IMG/VR virus record: IMGVR_UViG_3300045107_000043
Location: 1 to 42,409 of that record
Reading direction: 5' to 3' (one strand)
DNA from: a virus
DNA length: 42,409 bases
A program made the position numbers and the translations under genes. Every line of letters begins with the position of its first letter. Within the stretch, counting starts at the first letter, position 1. Of the stretch, positions 31,979 through 38,998 are shown piece by piece. The notes under the pieces were generated by a model that did no database searches, was not told where the DNA came from, and was given only the letters and a program-made list of their open reading frames with translations.

Positions 31979-32010
31979 CCCTAACCCACAACCTGCCCGG
32001 ACTGAATCAA
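31979..32010 (-). promoter_or_regulatory. Late promoter candidate E
   Basis: Reverse-strand TTGATTCAG (32002-32010), 14 bases, then GGGTTAGGG (31979-31987), 7 bases before the small terminase ATG. Eight of nine bases of the first half and the spacing agree with sites A-C; the second half is different and also serves as ribosome site. It is partly inside the end of the wHTH gene. This is where a late transcript would be expected to begin. Confidence 0.42.
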
Positions 32011-32415
32011 CCTCGCCTGCATCGCTTCTGCGACCAGCCTGGCGAGCATCTGAGTTGGGCTTTTGCGCTCACGCCTCGCCTCCAGAAGCACAGCCTGAAA
32101 CAGCTTCTGATCGCGCCTTCGGATCAGGTGAAGCGGTTCCGGCAAATGCTCAACGCGCTCGCGCCAGTGCTTGGCACGTGTTTTTGGTTCTGCCGTTCGC
32201 TTCCCTGTCGCCACGATCGTCCCCACCCGCTCCCGCTGAAACCGTTCGACTGTAATCAGGCCCCGCAGTTCAAGGCGGGCCACAACGTTCACCGTGCTGG
32301 CGTGGCTTTCGCAGCCGATCGCCTCCATCAGGTCGTCCGCGGTCGGAAAGCGCCGCCCTTCGTTTGCCGCAGCCTCTATCGCGGCGAAGGCGCGCTGCTC
32401 CCACGGCGTCAACAT
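31981..32415 (-). CDS. LexA-type winged-helix regulator
   Basis: A 144-residue protein from ATG 32415, behind GGAGAGGG. LTPWEQRAFAAIEAAANEGR, FPTADDLMEAIGCESHASTV and VVARLELRGLITVERFQRER form a winged helix like the DNA-binding domain of LexA. The rest is basic and helical (LLEARRERKSPTQMLARLVA) and has no peptidase motif. It lies directly upstream of the terminase genes, so it could be the switch to late transcription; this is inference from position. Confidence 0.65.
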   Translation of the reverse strand: MLTPWEQRAFAAIEAAANEGRRFPTADDLMEAIGCESHASTVNVVARLELRGLITVERFQRERVGTIVATGKRTAEPKTRAKHWRERVEHLPEPLHLIRRRDQKLFQAVLLEARRERKSPTQMLARLVAEAMQARLIQSGQVVG

Positions 32416-32449
32416 CACCCTCTCCGCGCCGCGCTGATCGGGGGAGGGG

Positions 32450-32635
32450 TCATGCTACGCGCTCGCATACGTGGCTGTCTCCGTCGCGGCGCACGTGGAA
32501 GCGCCGCCCCTGCTTCAACTGCCTTCCGAGACTGCATCTGACCACAGTCGCGTAGATCGACGGAAGGCGGAAGAAGTCGCCCACCGCCATCTCGTCGAAG
32601 GGATATTTTTTCGCCGCGCCACGCGAGCGGTCCAT
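32450..32635 (-). CDS. Small phage protein
   Basis: A 61-residue protein from ATG 32635: MDRSRGAAKKYPFDEMAVGD, FFRLPSIYATVVRCSLGRQL and a beta-like end with RRFHVRRDGDSHVCERVA. YPFDEMAVGDFF is a pattern I know from small conserved phage proteins of unknown role. The same frame is open back to 32773, but those codons fall on GTAACGCAT repeats that code for THVTHVT, so the shorter start is preferred. Confidence 0.6.
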   Translation of the reverse strand: MDRSRGAAKKYPFDEMAVGDFFRLPSIYATVVRCSLGRQLKQGRRFHVRRDGDSHVCERVA

Positions 32636-32653
32636 GAAGAATTCGACGGGGGT

Positions 32654-32752
32654 GTAACGCGTAACGCATTGTAACGCATTTCCACCATCGTTCTCACGTG
32701 CGCGCGCATGAGGGGTTAAAGAATTTGGCGTTACATGCGTTACATGCGTTAC
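32654..32752. repeat. Facing clusters of GTAACGCAT repeats
   Basis: Three copies of GTAACGC(AT) at 32654, 32661 and 32671 on the forward strand face three copies of (AT)GCGTTAC at 32728, 32735 and 32744. Each cluster has 7-10 base spacing. The same 9-mer occurs in the control region at 39611-39843. They lie in the gap between the SF3 helicase stop and the small gene at 32635. The layout fits an operator for a phage regulator or iterons of a replication origin; I cannot decide between them. Confidence 0.75.
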
Positions 32753-32760
32753 GCTTTTGG

Positions 32761-34158
32761 TCAGTCGATCCATCCCGTCTGCTCCTGCGTCCTAGGCTTA
32801 ACTCCTTGATAAACACGGGAAGGTGTGCCGTAAGCGCGCATCAGTTTTGACGTAACGCCTAACCGAACCATTGCCGCGTTGAATGTCTTTGCGGTTCCCG
32901 GCTGCTCGCCATTGCGGCGGGCGAACGCAGACCATTTTTCAAACAGGATTGCGCGAGTCTCCCACGCGCCAGCCTCAAAGATCAGTTCCTCATCGACCCA
33001 GCGTCCGAACGTGTCCTGGTCCTCGAAATACTCATCCGTCGCGGCGACAACCGATTCCGGCCGCCCAAGGCCGTCGCGCTGCCAGTCGAGGCAGCCTTGG
33101 AGCGCCCAGGCGAGGATGCGCGGCGCTTCTTCCTTCAGCTTCTCCTCAAGCATGTGGTCCGGCTCGGGCGGGCGGTGCACGAAGGGCAGCATGTTGAAGC
33201 GGCGGCGCATTGCCGGATCGACGGCGTTAAGCGTCGGCTGGTGGTTGCCAGCGAAGAGCAACTTGAAGTGCGGCTGGTAGGTGAAGAAGTCCTGCCGCAT
33301 GAAGCGCGCGGTGATCGGATCGCCGCCAGTCAGCGCCTTAATCCGCGCCTCCGCCCAGGATCGACCTTCCTCGGTCTCCGAGGCCGTGACCAGCCGCGCG
33401 CCTTTCAGCATCGCCAGCTCGGTCGGGTGCGAATTGAACTTGGACGACGTGAACGTGTCCATCGGCGCGGAGACCGCGTAGTCGCCCAATATGTGGACGA
33501 GGATGTTCAGGAACACCGACTTGCCGTTGCCGCCGGGGCCGTAGATGAAGAACAGTGCGTGCTCGGTGGTGAGACCGGTGAGGCAATAGCCCGCCACACG
33601 CTGCAGATAGGTCATCATCTGCGGATCGCCGCGCGTGGCGTCGTTCAGGAACTTCAGCCACAGCGCCGGGTCTTTCTTCTCCGGGTAGCAGCCGGTCAGT
33701 TTGGTGATGCCATCGGACGGCCGCGGCGAGTGCATCCGGCCGTTCTTGAGGTTCAGCGTGCCCTTTGGCGTGCCAAGCAGCCACGGATCGCTGTCCCAGA
33801 TTTCAGACGTGACGGCGTGCGTTGGATCGGCGCGGGCGAAGCGCTCGGCTCCGCCCGCCACCGACGCCTTGCACATCTGCTTGGACCCGGCGGTGAGGCG
33901 GCGGCCTATCTCCCGCGAGTAATGAAACGCGGCCGGGACGTTCAGCGGCCGCCAGTGCGTGGTCGACCACTGATACCATTTGCCGGCGTCATGATCGAAC
34001 CGCATCGTCGAGCCGTGCTCGCGGGTAAAGGCGAGCGCGATCGCGTCTTCCGAAATGTCGGTCGGCTTCGCGCCAGGCATGACAACCACGTTGTCCGCCG
34101 CGAAGTCCCGCTCATACGCCTCGATCGGCGGATCGTCGAAATCGAACTCGTCAGCCAC
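32761..34158 (-). CDS. SF3 helicase with D5-type primase C-terminal domain
   Basis: A 465-residue protein. GTG 34158 is preferred because it makes the GTGGCTGA overlap with the previous stop; the frame is open to 34167. The first half contains the D5_N-like segment (SEIWDSDPWLLGTPKGTLNL, PALWLKFLNDATRGD). The ATPase part has Walker A in YGPGGNGKS (about residues 206-214), Walker B-like LVTASETEEG and a sensor region FKLLFAGNHQP, the pattern of the P4/D5 group. It would unwind DNA at the phage origin; no primase active site is visible in this chain. Confidence 0.85.
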   Translation of the reverse strand: MADEFDFDDPPIEAYERDFAADNVVVMPGAKPTDISEDAIALAFTREHGSTMRFDHDAGKWYQWSTTHWRPLNVPAAFHYSREIGRRLTAGSKQMCKASVAGGAERFARADPTHAVTSEIWDSDPWLLGTPKGTLNLKNGRMHSPRPSDGITKLTGCYPEKKDPALWLKFLNDATRGDPQMMTYLQRVAGYCLTGLTTEHALFFIYGPGGNGKSVFLNILVHILGDYAVSAPMDTFTSSKFNSHPTELAMLKGARLVTASETEEGRSWAEARIKALTGGDPITARFMRQDFFTYQPHFKLLFAGNHQPTLNAVDPAMRRRFNMLPFVHRPPEPDHMLEEKLKEEAPRILAWALQGCLDWQRDGLGRPESVVAATDEYFEDQDTFGRWVDEELIFEAGAWETRAILFEKWSAFARRNGEQPGTAKTFNAAMVRLGVTSKLMRAYGTPSRVYQGVKPRTQEQTGWID

Positions 34159-34480
34159 GCCCACCAACAGCCTCCGCCAATCTGTCGAGCCTCATCGCGG
34201 CCCGCAGCAGCAGGCGCAGCGCGTCGAGCAGCAGCGCCAGTTCGTCCTCCGAAACCGGCGCATAGGTGTAGTCGAGCGCCAGCCGCTGAATCTCAGCTCG
34301 CGCGCCGAGGGCTTCCGGTGAGCACTTGCCCTTGCCGATAAGCGCCGTGGCGTTTTCGCGCGCGCTCATGATGCGGCAGCGAAGCTCTAGCTCGCGTCCG
34401 TGGCAGGCGGGCAGGAAGGTCCGGATCGTGTCGGCGTAGCGCGCCATTTCCGGGGGGATGATGGTGGCTGGCGCGTTCAC
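34151..34480 (-). CDS. Hypothetical helical protein
   Basis: A 109-residue protein starting with GTG at 34480, in GTGA overlap with the HNH gene. It is mostly helical with a Leu/Ala/Arg-rich end ([20 protein letters not shown]). The start codon overlaps what appears to be the original end of the VRR-NUC gene, so it was probably coupled to that gene before the HNH gene arrived. No family recognised. Confidence 0.6.
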   Translation of the reverse strand: MNAPATIIPPEMARYADTIRTFLPACHGRELELRCRIMSARENATALIGKGKCSPEALGARAEIQRLALDYTYAPVSEDELALLLDALRLLLRAAMRLDRLAEAVGGRG

Positions 34481-34518
34481 CGCAGCCCCTCCAGCACCTT
34501 CAGGTCAACCGGCGCGCC
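34477..34518 (-). repeat. Copy 1 of the duplicated VRR-NUC tail (on the HNH gene)
   Basis: Fourteen codons including the stop, coding [13 protein letters not shown]. Compared with copy 2 (34899-34940), 11 of 13 residues agree but only about 30 of 42 bases: almost every codon differs at its third base. Both copies end in GTGA and so give the same coupling to the next gene. Confidence 0.85.
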
Positions 34519-34902
34519 CCATTGATGTGGCGGCTTTATCCTGCCCTTCCGAATACCATCCGCAGTGTTTTCGGCCGGCGTTCCCCAGAAAAGGTGACGC
34601 GGATTGGTGCAGATCGGATTGTCGCAATGGTGACAGGCGAAGTGCTGAGCCGTCGGTCTGGGGCGGCCATCCAACTCTAACGCGACATGCGTCCCGAGCC
34701 GAATTTTCTTATCGACGCGAAGAACGGGATAGCCGACCCCGTTGTGGGCACCCGACCAATTCCAGCATTCATCGTCGCCGCCGCGCACCTGAAACTTGGC
34801 CAAGCGGGACGAAAGCGGCCGCTTCCGAGCCTCCATCATGCGAGCGCGAGTTTCGGGGTCTGCCCACCGAGCCTTAGAAGCAGCCCCGCGCCAACAAGTC
34901 AC
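34477..34902 (-). CDS. HNH endonuclease inserted at the 3' end of the VRR-NUC gene
   Basis: A 141-residue protein starting with GTG 34902 in GTGA overlap with the VRR-NUC stop. Residues 8-28 ([18 protein letters not shown]) look like a short NUMOD-type DNA-binding element. The HNH core is [15 protein letters not shown], then [20 protein letters not shown] (H91-H92, C93, C98, H103) and the final N111. The last 13 residues, [13 protein letters not shown], are not part of the HNH fold and repeat the end of the upstream protein ([13 protein letters not shown]). I read this as the original VRR-NUC tail, now fused in frame to the invader. See findings. Confidence 0.82.
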   Translation of the reverse strand: MTCWRGAASKARWADPETRARMMEARKRPLSSRLAKFQVRGGDDECWNWSGAHNGVGYPVLRVDKKIRLGTHVALELDGRPRPTAQHFACHHCDNPICTNPRHLFWGTPAENTADGIRKGRIKPPHQWGAPVDLKVLEGLR

Positions 34903-34940
34903 AGTAGCCCCTCCAAGATTTTGAGATCGACAGGGGCACC
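34899..34940 (-). repeat. Copy 2 of the duplicated VRR-NUC tail (recoded, on VRR-NUC)
   Basis: Fourteen codons coding [13 protein letters not shown] and stop. It differs from copy 1 mainly at wobble bases (for example GGT for GGC, CCT for CCG, GAT for GAC, AAA for AAG), with only two residue changes. This copy would have come in with the HNH cassette and keeps the nuclease protein complete. Confidence 0.8.
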
Positions 34941-35336
34941 TATTGAATGAAGCCAGCGAAAGGCGCCTTCCGCAGTCCTGACAACCGCTACCCGCTGCCC
35001 CATTCTTGACATTCTATCGAGCCAGTCGCGCTGACTCTGCTCGACCGACCCAGTCCCCGATTTAAACTCCAGCCACCCCGAGCCGTGGTTCCAGCAGACG
35101 TGAAGGTCCGCGACCCCGGCGCGCATCCCCTCGCGCTTGGCTTTGGCGACCTCCCAGCGCGTGCGGCGCGCGGCGTTGGGGATCGCGAACGCCAGCAGCC
35201 CCGGCGCGACGAACGGGATCAACTGCAGGAACTGCAGCTGACGCTGTTCCTCGCTCAACGGGAGCTTGTCGCGCGGGCAGATGTGCCAAGTCGCGGGCGG
35301 CACAGCATCGTCCAGAAGGCGGGCGAGAGCGCTCAT
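34899..35336 (-). CDS. VRR-NUC domain nuclease
   Basis: A 145-residue protein from ATG 35336, in ATGA overlap with the preceding stop. It has the VRR-NUC pattern: [40 protein letters not shown] (D77, then E90 and K92 of ExK) and [20 protein letters not shown]. The fold is PD-(D/E)XK-type, often acting on junctions or branched phage DNA together with helicases. Its last 13 codons are a near-synonymous copy of the end of the downstream HNH gene. Confidence 0.82.
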   Translation of the reverse strand: MSALARLLDDAVPPATWHICPRDKLPLSEEQRQLQFLQLIPFVAPGLLAFAIPNAARRTRWEVAKAKREGMRAGVADLHVCWNHGSGWLEFKSGTGSVEQSQRDWLDRMSRMGQRVAVVRTAEGAFRWLHSIGAPVDLKILEGLL

Positions 35337-35518
35337 CCCAGCCTCTGCCGGACGAGCGCAACCTGCCACTCCGCCCATTTCTCGCCGACGCCGTGCAGGC
35401 GGACGAGCTGGTCGACCGTGATCCGCTCAGGCGACGGATGCTGATGGATGAACAGCATCGCCGCAGTCTCGCGGTCCTTCGCGGTGCGCGGCTTGGGGGC
35501 GTGGGCGTTACCGCGCAC
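35333..35518 (-). CDS. Small phage protein, possible DNA-binding
   Basis: A 61-residue protein, basic at the start (MRGNAHAPKPRTAKDRETAA) and with ITVDQLVRLHGVGEKWAEWQ in the second half, which resembles a helix-hairpin-helix-like LHGVG turn. Overlaps both neighbours (ATGA at 35333-35336). Function unknown. Confidence 0.55.
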   Translation of the reverse strand: MRGNAHAPKPRTAKDRETAAMLFIHQHPSPERITVDQLVRLHGVGEKWAEWQVALVRQRLG

Positions 35519-35951
35519 CGGTCAACTCCCGTTCCAGCGCGGCGATCTCCGCGTCGAGCGCTGCATCGGTGGCGCGGCGCGCTTCGGTTGCGCGAACCGC
35601 ATGGACGACAGTGCTGTGATCCCGCCCGCCGAACCAGCGCCCGATCATCGGCAGCGAGCGGCCGGTGAGGTGGCGGGTCAGATACATCGCGACCTGGCGG
35701 GGCCGCGCCACCGGCCTGCGCCGCGACGGCCCGCGCAGTTGGGCCGCCGGCACGTCGAAGCGCTCGCTCACCGCCGCGACGATGCGGGCCGTCGGGATAA
35801 ACGGCCGCGGCGGAGTCAGCGCATAGTAGACCCGATGCTCGCACGCCTTTTGAGTGCGGCCGAGGACGATGGCGATGACTGAGAATGGAACACCGGCGCT
35901 GCGCATATCCTTCAGCGCGCGGGTTTCGTCGTCGGTCCAGAGGCGGCTCAT
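35508..35951 (-). CDS. DnaA domain IV-like protein with N-terminal helix-turn-helix
   Basis: A 147-residue protein from ATG 35951. Residues 1-45 form a SANT/HTH-like segment (LWTDDETRALKDMRSAGVPF, IAIVLGRTQKACEHR). Residues 80-122 match the DNA-binding domain IV of DnaA: RPRQVAMYLTRHLTGRSLPM, IGRWFGGRDHSTVVHAVRA, with the DHSTV signature at 111-115. There is no AAA+ ATPase domain. It may bind DnaA-box-like sites at a phage origin, recruit the SF3 helicase, or compete with host DnaA. Confidence 0.78.
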   Translation of the reverse strand: MSRLWTDDETRALKDMRSAGVPFSVIAIVLGRTQKACEHRVYYALTPPRPFIPTARIVAAVSERFDVPAAQLRGPSRRRPVARPRQVAMYLTRHLTGRSLPMIGRWFGGRDHSTVVHAVRATEARRATDAALDAEIAALERELTGAR

Positions 35952-36121
35952 TCGCCCCTCCCCGACCAGTCCGGTGCAGCCGGCTCCATTCCGAGTTCGG
36001 CCCGCAGCTCCCGCATCCGCTCGATGATCGGAGCGCGCGCGCGGCGATGCTGTTGCTGGGCGCGGTAGCTGCGGAGGTCGCGCGTCATTTCGCGCGCGAG
36101 TTGGGCGTGCACGGGGCTCAT
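35948..36121 (-). CDS. Small helical protein
   Basis: A 57-residue frame from ATG 36121, in ATGA overlap with the methyltransferase stop (36118-36121) and with the next start (35948-35951). It begins MSPVHAQLAREMTRDLRSYR and is helical, with IIERMRELRAELGMEP in the second half. Overlaps on both sides make it a credible small gene. Function unknown. Confidence 0.55.
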   Translation of the reverse strand: MSPVHAQLAREMTRDLRSYRAQQQHRRARAPIIERMRELRAELGMEPAAPDWSGRGE

Positions 36122-37008
36122 GAGGCCTCGGCACCAGCGAACAGGTCAGCCCTCTCAGTTTCCAGCGCGCGCAGGTTCCTGACCGCCTGCTTGAAATATG
36201 ATGGCTTCAGCTCCGCGCCGAGCCCCTTACGGCCAAGCTCAGCGGCGCAATAAAGCTCGCTGCCGATGCCAGCGAATGGCGAAAAAACAACGTCACCTGG
36301 ATTGCTCCACAAGTTGATGCAGCGGCGGATGACCCCGAGCTGCAGAGGCGCGATGTGCCGCTCATCCTCGCTCTCGCGTGCTGCTCTATATTGCAGGGTG
36401 TCGGACGGATCGATGTCCATCCAGACCGGCGAGGCGTATTCCTGCCAAAGACGAACCGGAAAGCCGCTCTCGTCCTTGGTGACCGGCTCCAGATTATCGC
36501 CTGGCTTGCGGAGTGTGACAACGTAATCGGCGAACCCCTGCCGAGAAAGACAGCTATCCTTCTTGAGCTGCTTGTAGAGCAGCCCGATCGCCTTCGTTCG
36601 CTGCATCGCGGTCACTGGATCTTTCCAGATGCAGACTCGGCTGTGAAAGATGAAGCCGGCCCGCTCCGCTGCGGCGATGAGATGGCCGGGGAAATCCTTC
36701 GCCCCAATCACGCCGTCTCGAGTCTTGCTCGTCGGCATGTCCATGCAGTGCACGGAGACCAGCCGGCCAGGTTTAAGCACGCGCATCAGCCCATCGAGGA
36801 CGAAGCGATAATGCTCGAAAAAGTCGTCGTCGTTTCGGCAGTTGCCGAGGTCGCGATCGCTGTTCGAATAGGTGTATAAGCTGGCGAACGGGGGCGAGAA
36901 AACCGAATAGCCGACGCTATGCGCCGGAAGCTGGTTCATGACCTCAATGCAGTCGCCGTTGTAGAGTGCCCAGTTCGGCCCCTCGGCATAGTCCAGCGCT
37001 TCTATCAT
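36118..37008 (-). CDS. N6/N4 DNA methyltransferase
   Basis: A 296-residue protein. Motif IV, SPPF, lies at residues 38-41 in VGYSVFSPPFASLY, and the AdoMet motif I is near the C-terminus in DVVFSPFAGIGSEL (about 239-252), the beta-type order. LMRVLKPGRLVSVHCMDMP and NPGDVV are also typical. It would methylate adenine or cytosine amino groups in phage DNA, likely for protection from host restriction; no cognate endonuclease is seen. Its start overlaps the helicase stop (ATGA at 37005-37008). Confidence 0.85.
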   Translation of the reverse strand: MIEALDYAEGPNWALYNGDCIEVMNQLPAHSVGYSVFSPPFASLYTYSNSDRDLGNCRNDDDFFEHYRFVLDGLMRVLKPGRLVSVHCMDMPTSKTRDGVIGAKDFPGHLIAAAERAGFIFHSRVCIWKDPVTAMQRTKAIGLLYKQLKKDSCLSRQGFADYVVTLRKPGDNLEPVTKDESGFPVRLWQEYASPVWMDIDPSDTLQYRAARESEDERHIAPLQLGVIRRCINLWSNPGDVVFSPFAGIGSELYCAAELGRKGLGAELKPSYFKQAVRNLRALETERADLFAGAEAS

Positions 37009-38501
37009 GCGACCTCCAGAAATGACGGGAGCGGGGTCTGGCGAGGCCGGTAATCAGCCTTTTGCCGCTCGGCGGATTTGAGATTGGCGGCAGACAGGTC
37101 CGCCATGTGCGCGACCATCGCCGCGATCATGCGCGCCGCATCAGCCTCCTTGCGGCGAAGGTTCGCGACAACGGCGCCTTCGATTTCGGAAGCGATGAAG
37201 TGAACGTTGACCGGGCGCAGTTGGCCGAAGCGCCAGAATTGGCGGATGGCCTGAAAAACCTGCTCGAAGCTGTCGTTCAAACCGACGAATGCCGTATGAG
37301 CGCAGTGCTGCCAGTTCATCCCGAAGCCGCAAATGGACGGTTTGGTAATCAGCACCCGCGTCTCGCGGCGCGCGAAAGCGGCCAGCTTGGCCTCCTTCAC
37401 ATCGTCCGGCTCCGAGCCGGCCACTTCGACACTATATGGGATCGCCTTGCGGAGCGCTTCGCCTTCCGCGTTGAGATTGCACCAGACAACCCAAGGGTCG
37501 TCATTGCCGTTCACGATCTCGGCACATGCGGCAACGCGCCCCTCGATCGTCGATCTGCGCGCGGACAGCCGCTCACTCATCGTCCGCGCCTCGACCGGGA
37601 ACAGCAGCCCGGTTTCGAGGTCAGGCGCATATTCGACCGGCACGCTATGCTGATGCGTCAGGAGCGGCGGGAGGTTGTGTTGGTCGTCACAATAGCCGAG
37701 GTCGGACGGCTTCGTCAGCATGACGGCCCACGAACACATCCAGCGCCAAAATTCGATTTCGCCGTGCCCCTTCAAGCGCCATTTCTGCGTGTCGCCGCCG
37801 TCGTGGACGAAGAACATCGCCAGCATTTCGACGTAGGACATGACGCCGAGAAACTCGGCGTGATTGCCAAGCTCCATGAAGTCATTGGGGGCCGGAGTGG
37901 CAGTTGCGGCCAGCCTAAACGGGATGGACTGGCAACGTTCGATCAGGGCTGTCCTGGTCTTGCCGTCATAGGCCTTGAGGATCGAGCTTTCGTCGAGAAC
38001 GATGCCGCCAAACGCGGACAAGTCGAACCTGTCGAGCTTGGCGTAGTTGGTGACATAGACCCCGCTCGATACGTCTGCCTGCCCACTGGCGCGCGCACAG
38101 TTCAGACCAAACTTTTCAGCCTCGGCAACAAACTGAGGCGCGACGGCAAGCGGCGTCAAGATTAGCACCGGATTGCCAGTGTGCGCGGCCACATCGCTGG
38201 CCCAACAAAGCTCCATCAGCGTCTTGCCGAGACCAGTACCGGCGAAGATCGCGGCGCGACCGCGACGAAGCGCCCAACGCACGATGTCCGCTTGGTAGGC
38301 GAACAGGGCCGGGTTCATTGCGCCCGGCTCCGCAATCCCAGTCGTGGGATCAACGATGGCCTTGCGACGCAAATAGTCGAAATAAATCACCCCGCCTCCG
38401 CCATGCTGGAAAGCTGCAGCGCCGCCGCAATAATCCTGTCCGCCGCCGCCCTGACCTTCGGCTTTTCGAGGTGAATCGTCCGCTGACTCGTCGTTACGCA
38501 T
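37005..38501 (-). CDS. SNF2/DEAD-type helicase
   Basis: A 498-residue protein from ATG 38501, with GGCGGAG six to ten bases upstream. GTG 38390 is another possible start (VIYFDYLRRKAIVD), since the first 37 residues are low-complexity. Walker A is GTGLGKT (88-94), motif II is IVLDESS, motif III FRLAATATPAP, and the C-terminal RecA-like domain has GMNWQHCAHTAFVGLNDSFE with QAIRQFWRFGQ. This is the superfamily 2 helicase type often paired with VRR-NUC in phage replication regions, as here. Confidence 0.85.
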   Translation of the reverse strand: MRNDESADDSPRKAEGQGGGGQDYCGGAAAFQHGGGGVIYFDYLRRKAIVDPTTGIAEPGAMNPALFAYQADIVRWALRRGRAAIFAGTGLGKTLMELCWASDVAAHTGNPVLILTPLAVAPQFVAEAEKFGLNCARASGQADVSSGVYVTNYAKLDRFDLSAFGGIVLDESSILKAYDGKTRTALIERCQSIPFRLAATATPAPNDFMELGNHAEFLGVMSYVEMLAMFFVHDGGDTQKWRLKGHGEIEFWRWMCSWAVMLTKPSDLGYCDDQHNLPPLLTHQHSVPVEYAPDLETGLLFPVEARTMSERLSARRSTIEGRVAACAEIVNGNDDPWVVWCNLNAEGEALRKAIPYSVEVAGSEPDDVKEAKLAAFARRETRVLITKPSICGFGMNWQHCAHTAFVGLNDSFEQVFQAIRQFWRFGQLRPVNVHFIASEIEGAVVANLRRKEADAARMIAAMVAHMADLSAANLKSAERQKADYRPRQTPLPSFLEVA

Positions 38502-38694
38502 GGGATACTCCGCCACGGTGAACAGGGGTGAAGACAGGCTCTTCCGCGCGAGAAGAGGCGGCGGGAGCGGAAGGGGGTGCGTGCCCGCTCCCGCCGCAGT
38601 TGCGCGCGGGACGCTCAGGGTTGTCCCGCGTGCGGACCTGTCCGCGCCGCTCAAGCCGCGCGAGAATGGTGTGGATCGAGCCCCCGCCGAGCAT
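38494..38694 (-). CDS. Small wHTH-like protein
   Basis: A 66-residue protein that starts right after the TAG of the previous gene (38695). The beginning, MLGGGSIHTILARLERRGQV, looks like the second half of a winged helix; the rest is a polar, proline-rich tail (SGHAPPSAPAASSRAEEPVF). It overlaps the helicase start by 8 bases. It may be a truncated regulator. Confidence 0.45.
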   Translation of the reverse strand: MLGGGSIHTILARLERRGQVRTRDNPERPARNCGGSGHAPPSAPAASSRAEEPVFTPVHRGGVSHA

Positions 38695-38847
38695 CTAGAA
38701 ATCCTCGTCGCTGTAGCCGCTGCGCCACGTGATCCACGGCGCGGCGTCGTCGAACCCGGTGTCGGGGTCCGGCTCGCGCGTCAGGCGCAGCGCGAGCAGG
38801 AGAGTGAGCGCGGCGAACAGGGCGGTGAGGGTGAGGGTGTCGGTCAT
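38695..38847 (-). CDS. Small membrane protein with acidic tail
   Basis: A 50-residue frame from ATG 38847: MTDTLTLTALFAALTLLLAL is one membrane segment, followed by a polar tail with FDDAAPWITWRSGYSDEDF. The start is in ATGA overlap with the stop of an upstream frame and the stop abuts the next start, so gene order supports it. Function unknown. Confidence 0.58.
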   Translation of the reverse strand: MTDTLTLTALFAALTLLLALRLTREPDPDTGFDDAAPWITWRSGYSDEDF

Positions 38848-38998
38848 GCAGCGGCCTTTGCGTCGTGCCAGACGACGCCGCGCCGGAGGTCATAGTGACA
38901 GTCCCGCTTCACCGGCACGAACCGCAGCGGCTCGCTGACCACCACCTCCGGCGCGTCGGGGCTGCGGTGATGCAGATACGGGCGAGGTCGCTCAGCAT
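38844..38998 (-). pseudogene. Small frame without a start, possibly frameshifted
   Basis: A reverse frame ending at TGA 38844-38846 reads RPYLHHRSPDAPEVVVSEPL, then RFVPVKRDCHYDLRRGVVWH and DAKAAA, which looks natural, but it has no ATG, GTG or TTG before an upstream stop except internal GTG codons. The ATG at 38998 starts MLSDLAR in another frame; one extra base after that point would join the two. The interval is 155 bases, one short of a whole number of codons. Either a base is missing or the gene is damaged. Confidence 0.4.

Noticed and set aside
32636-32773. N-terminal extension of the small gene at 32450-32635
   Set aside because: The extra codons translate the GTAACGCAT repeats (THVTHVT) and look like a control region, not protein.
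32852-32860. GTAACGC inside the SF3 helicase gene as a further operator
   Set aside because: A single copy within coding sequence; probably chance.
34477-34902. HNH gene inside a group I intron or intein
   Set aside because: Neighbouring genes are complete on their own and no intron-like core or intein splicing motif is seen.
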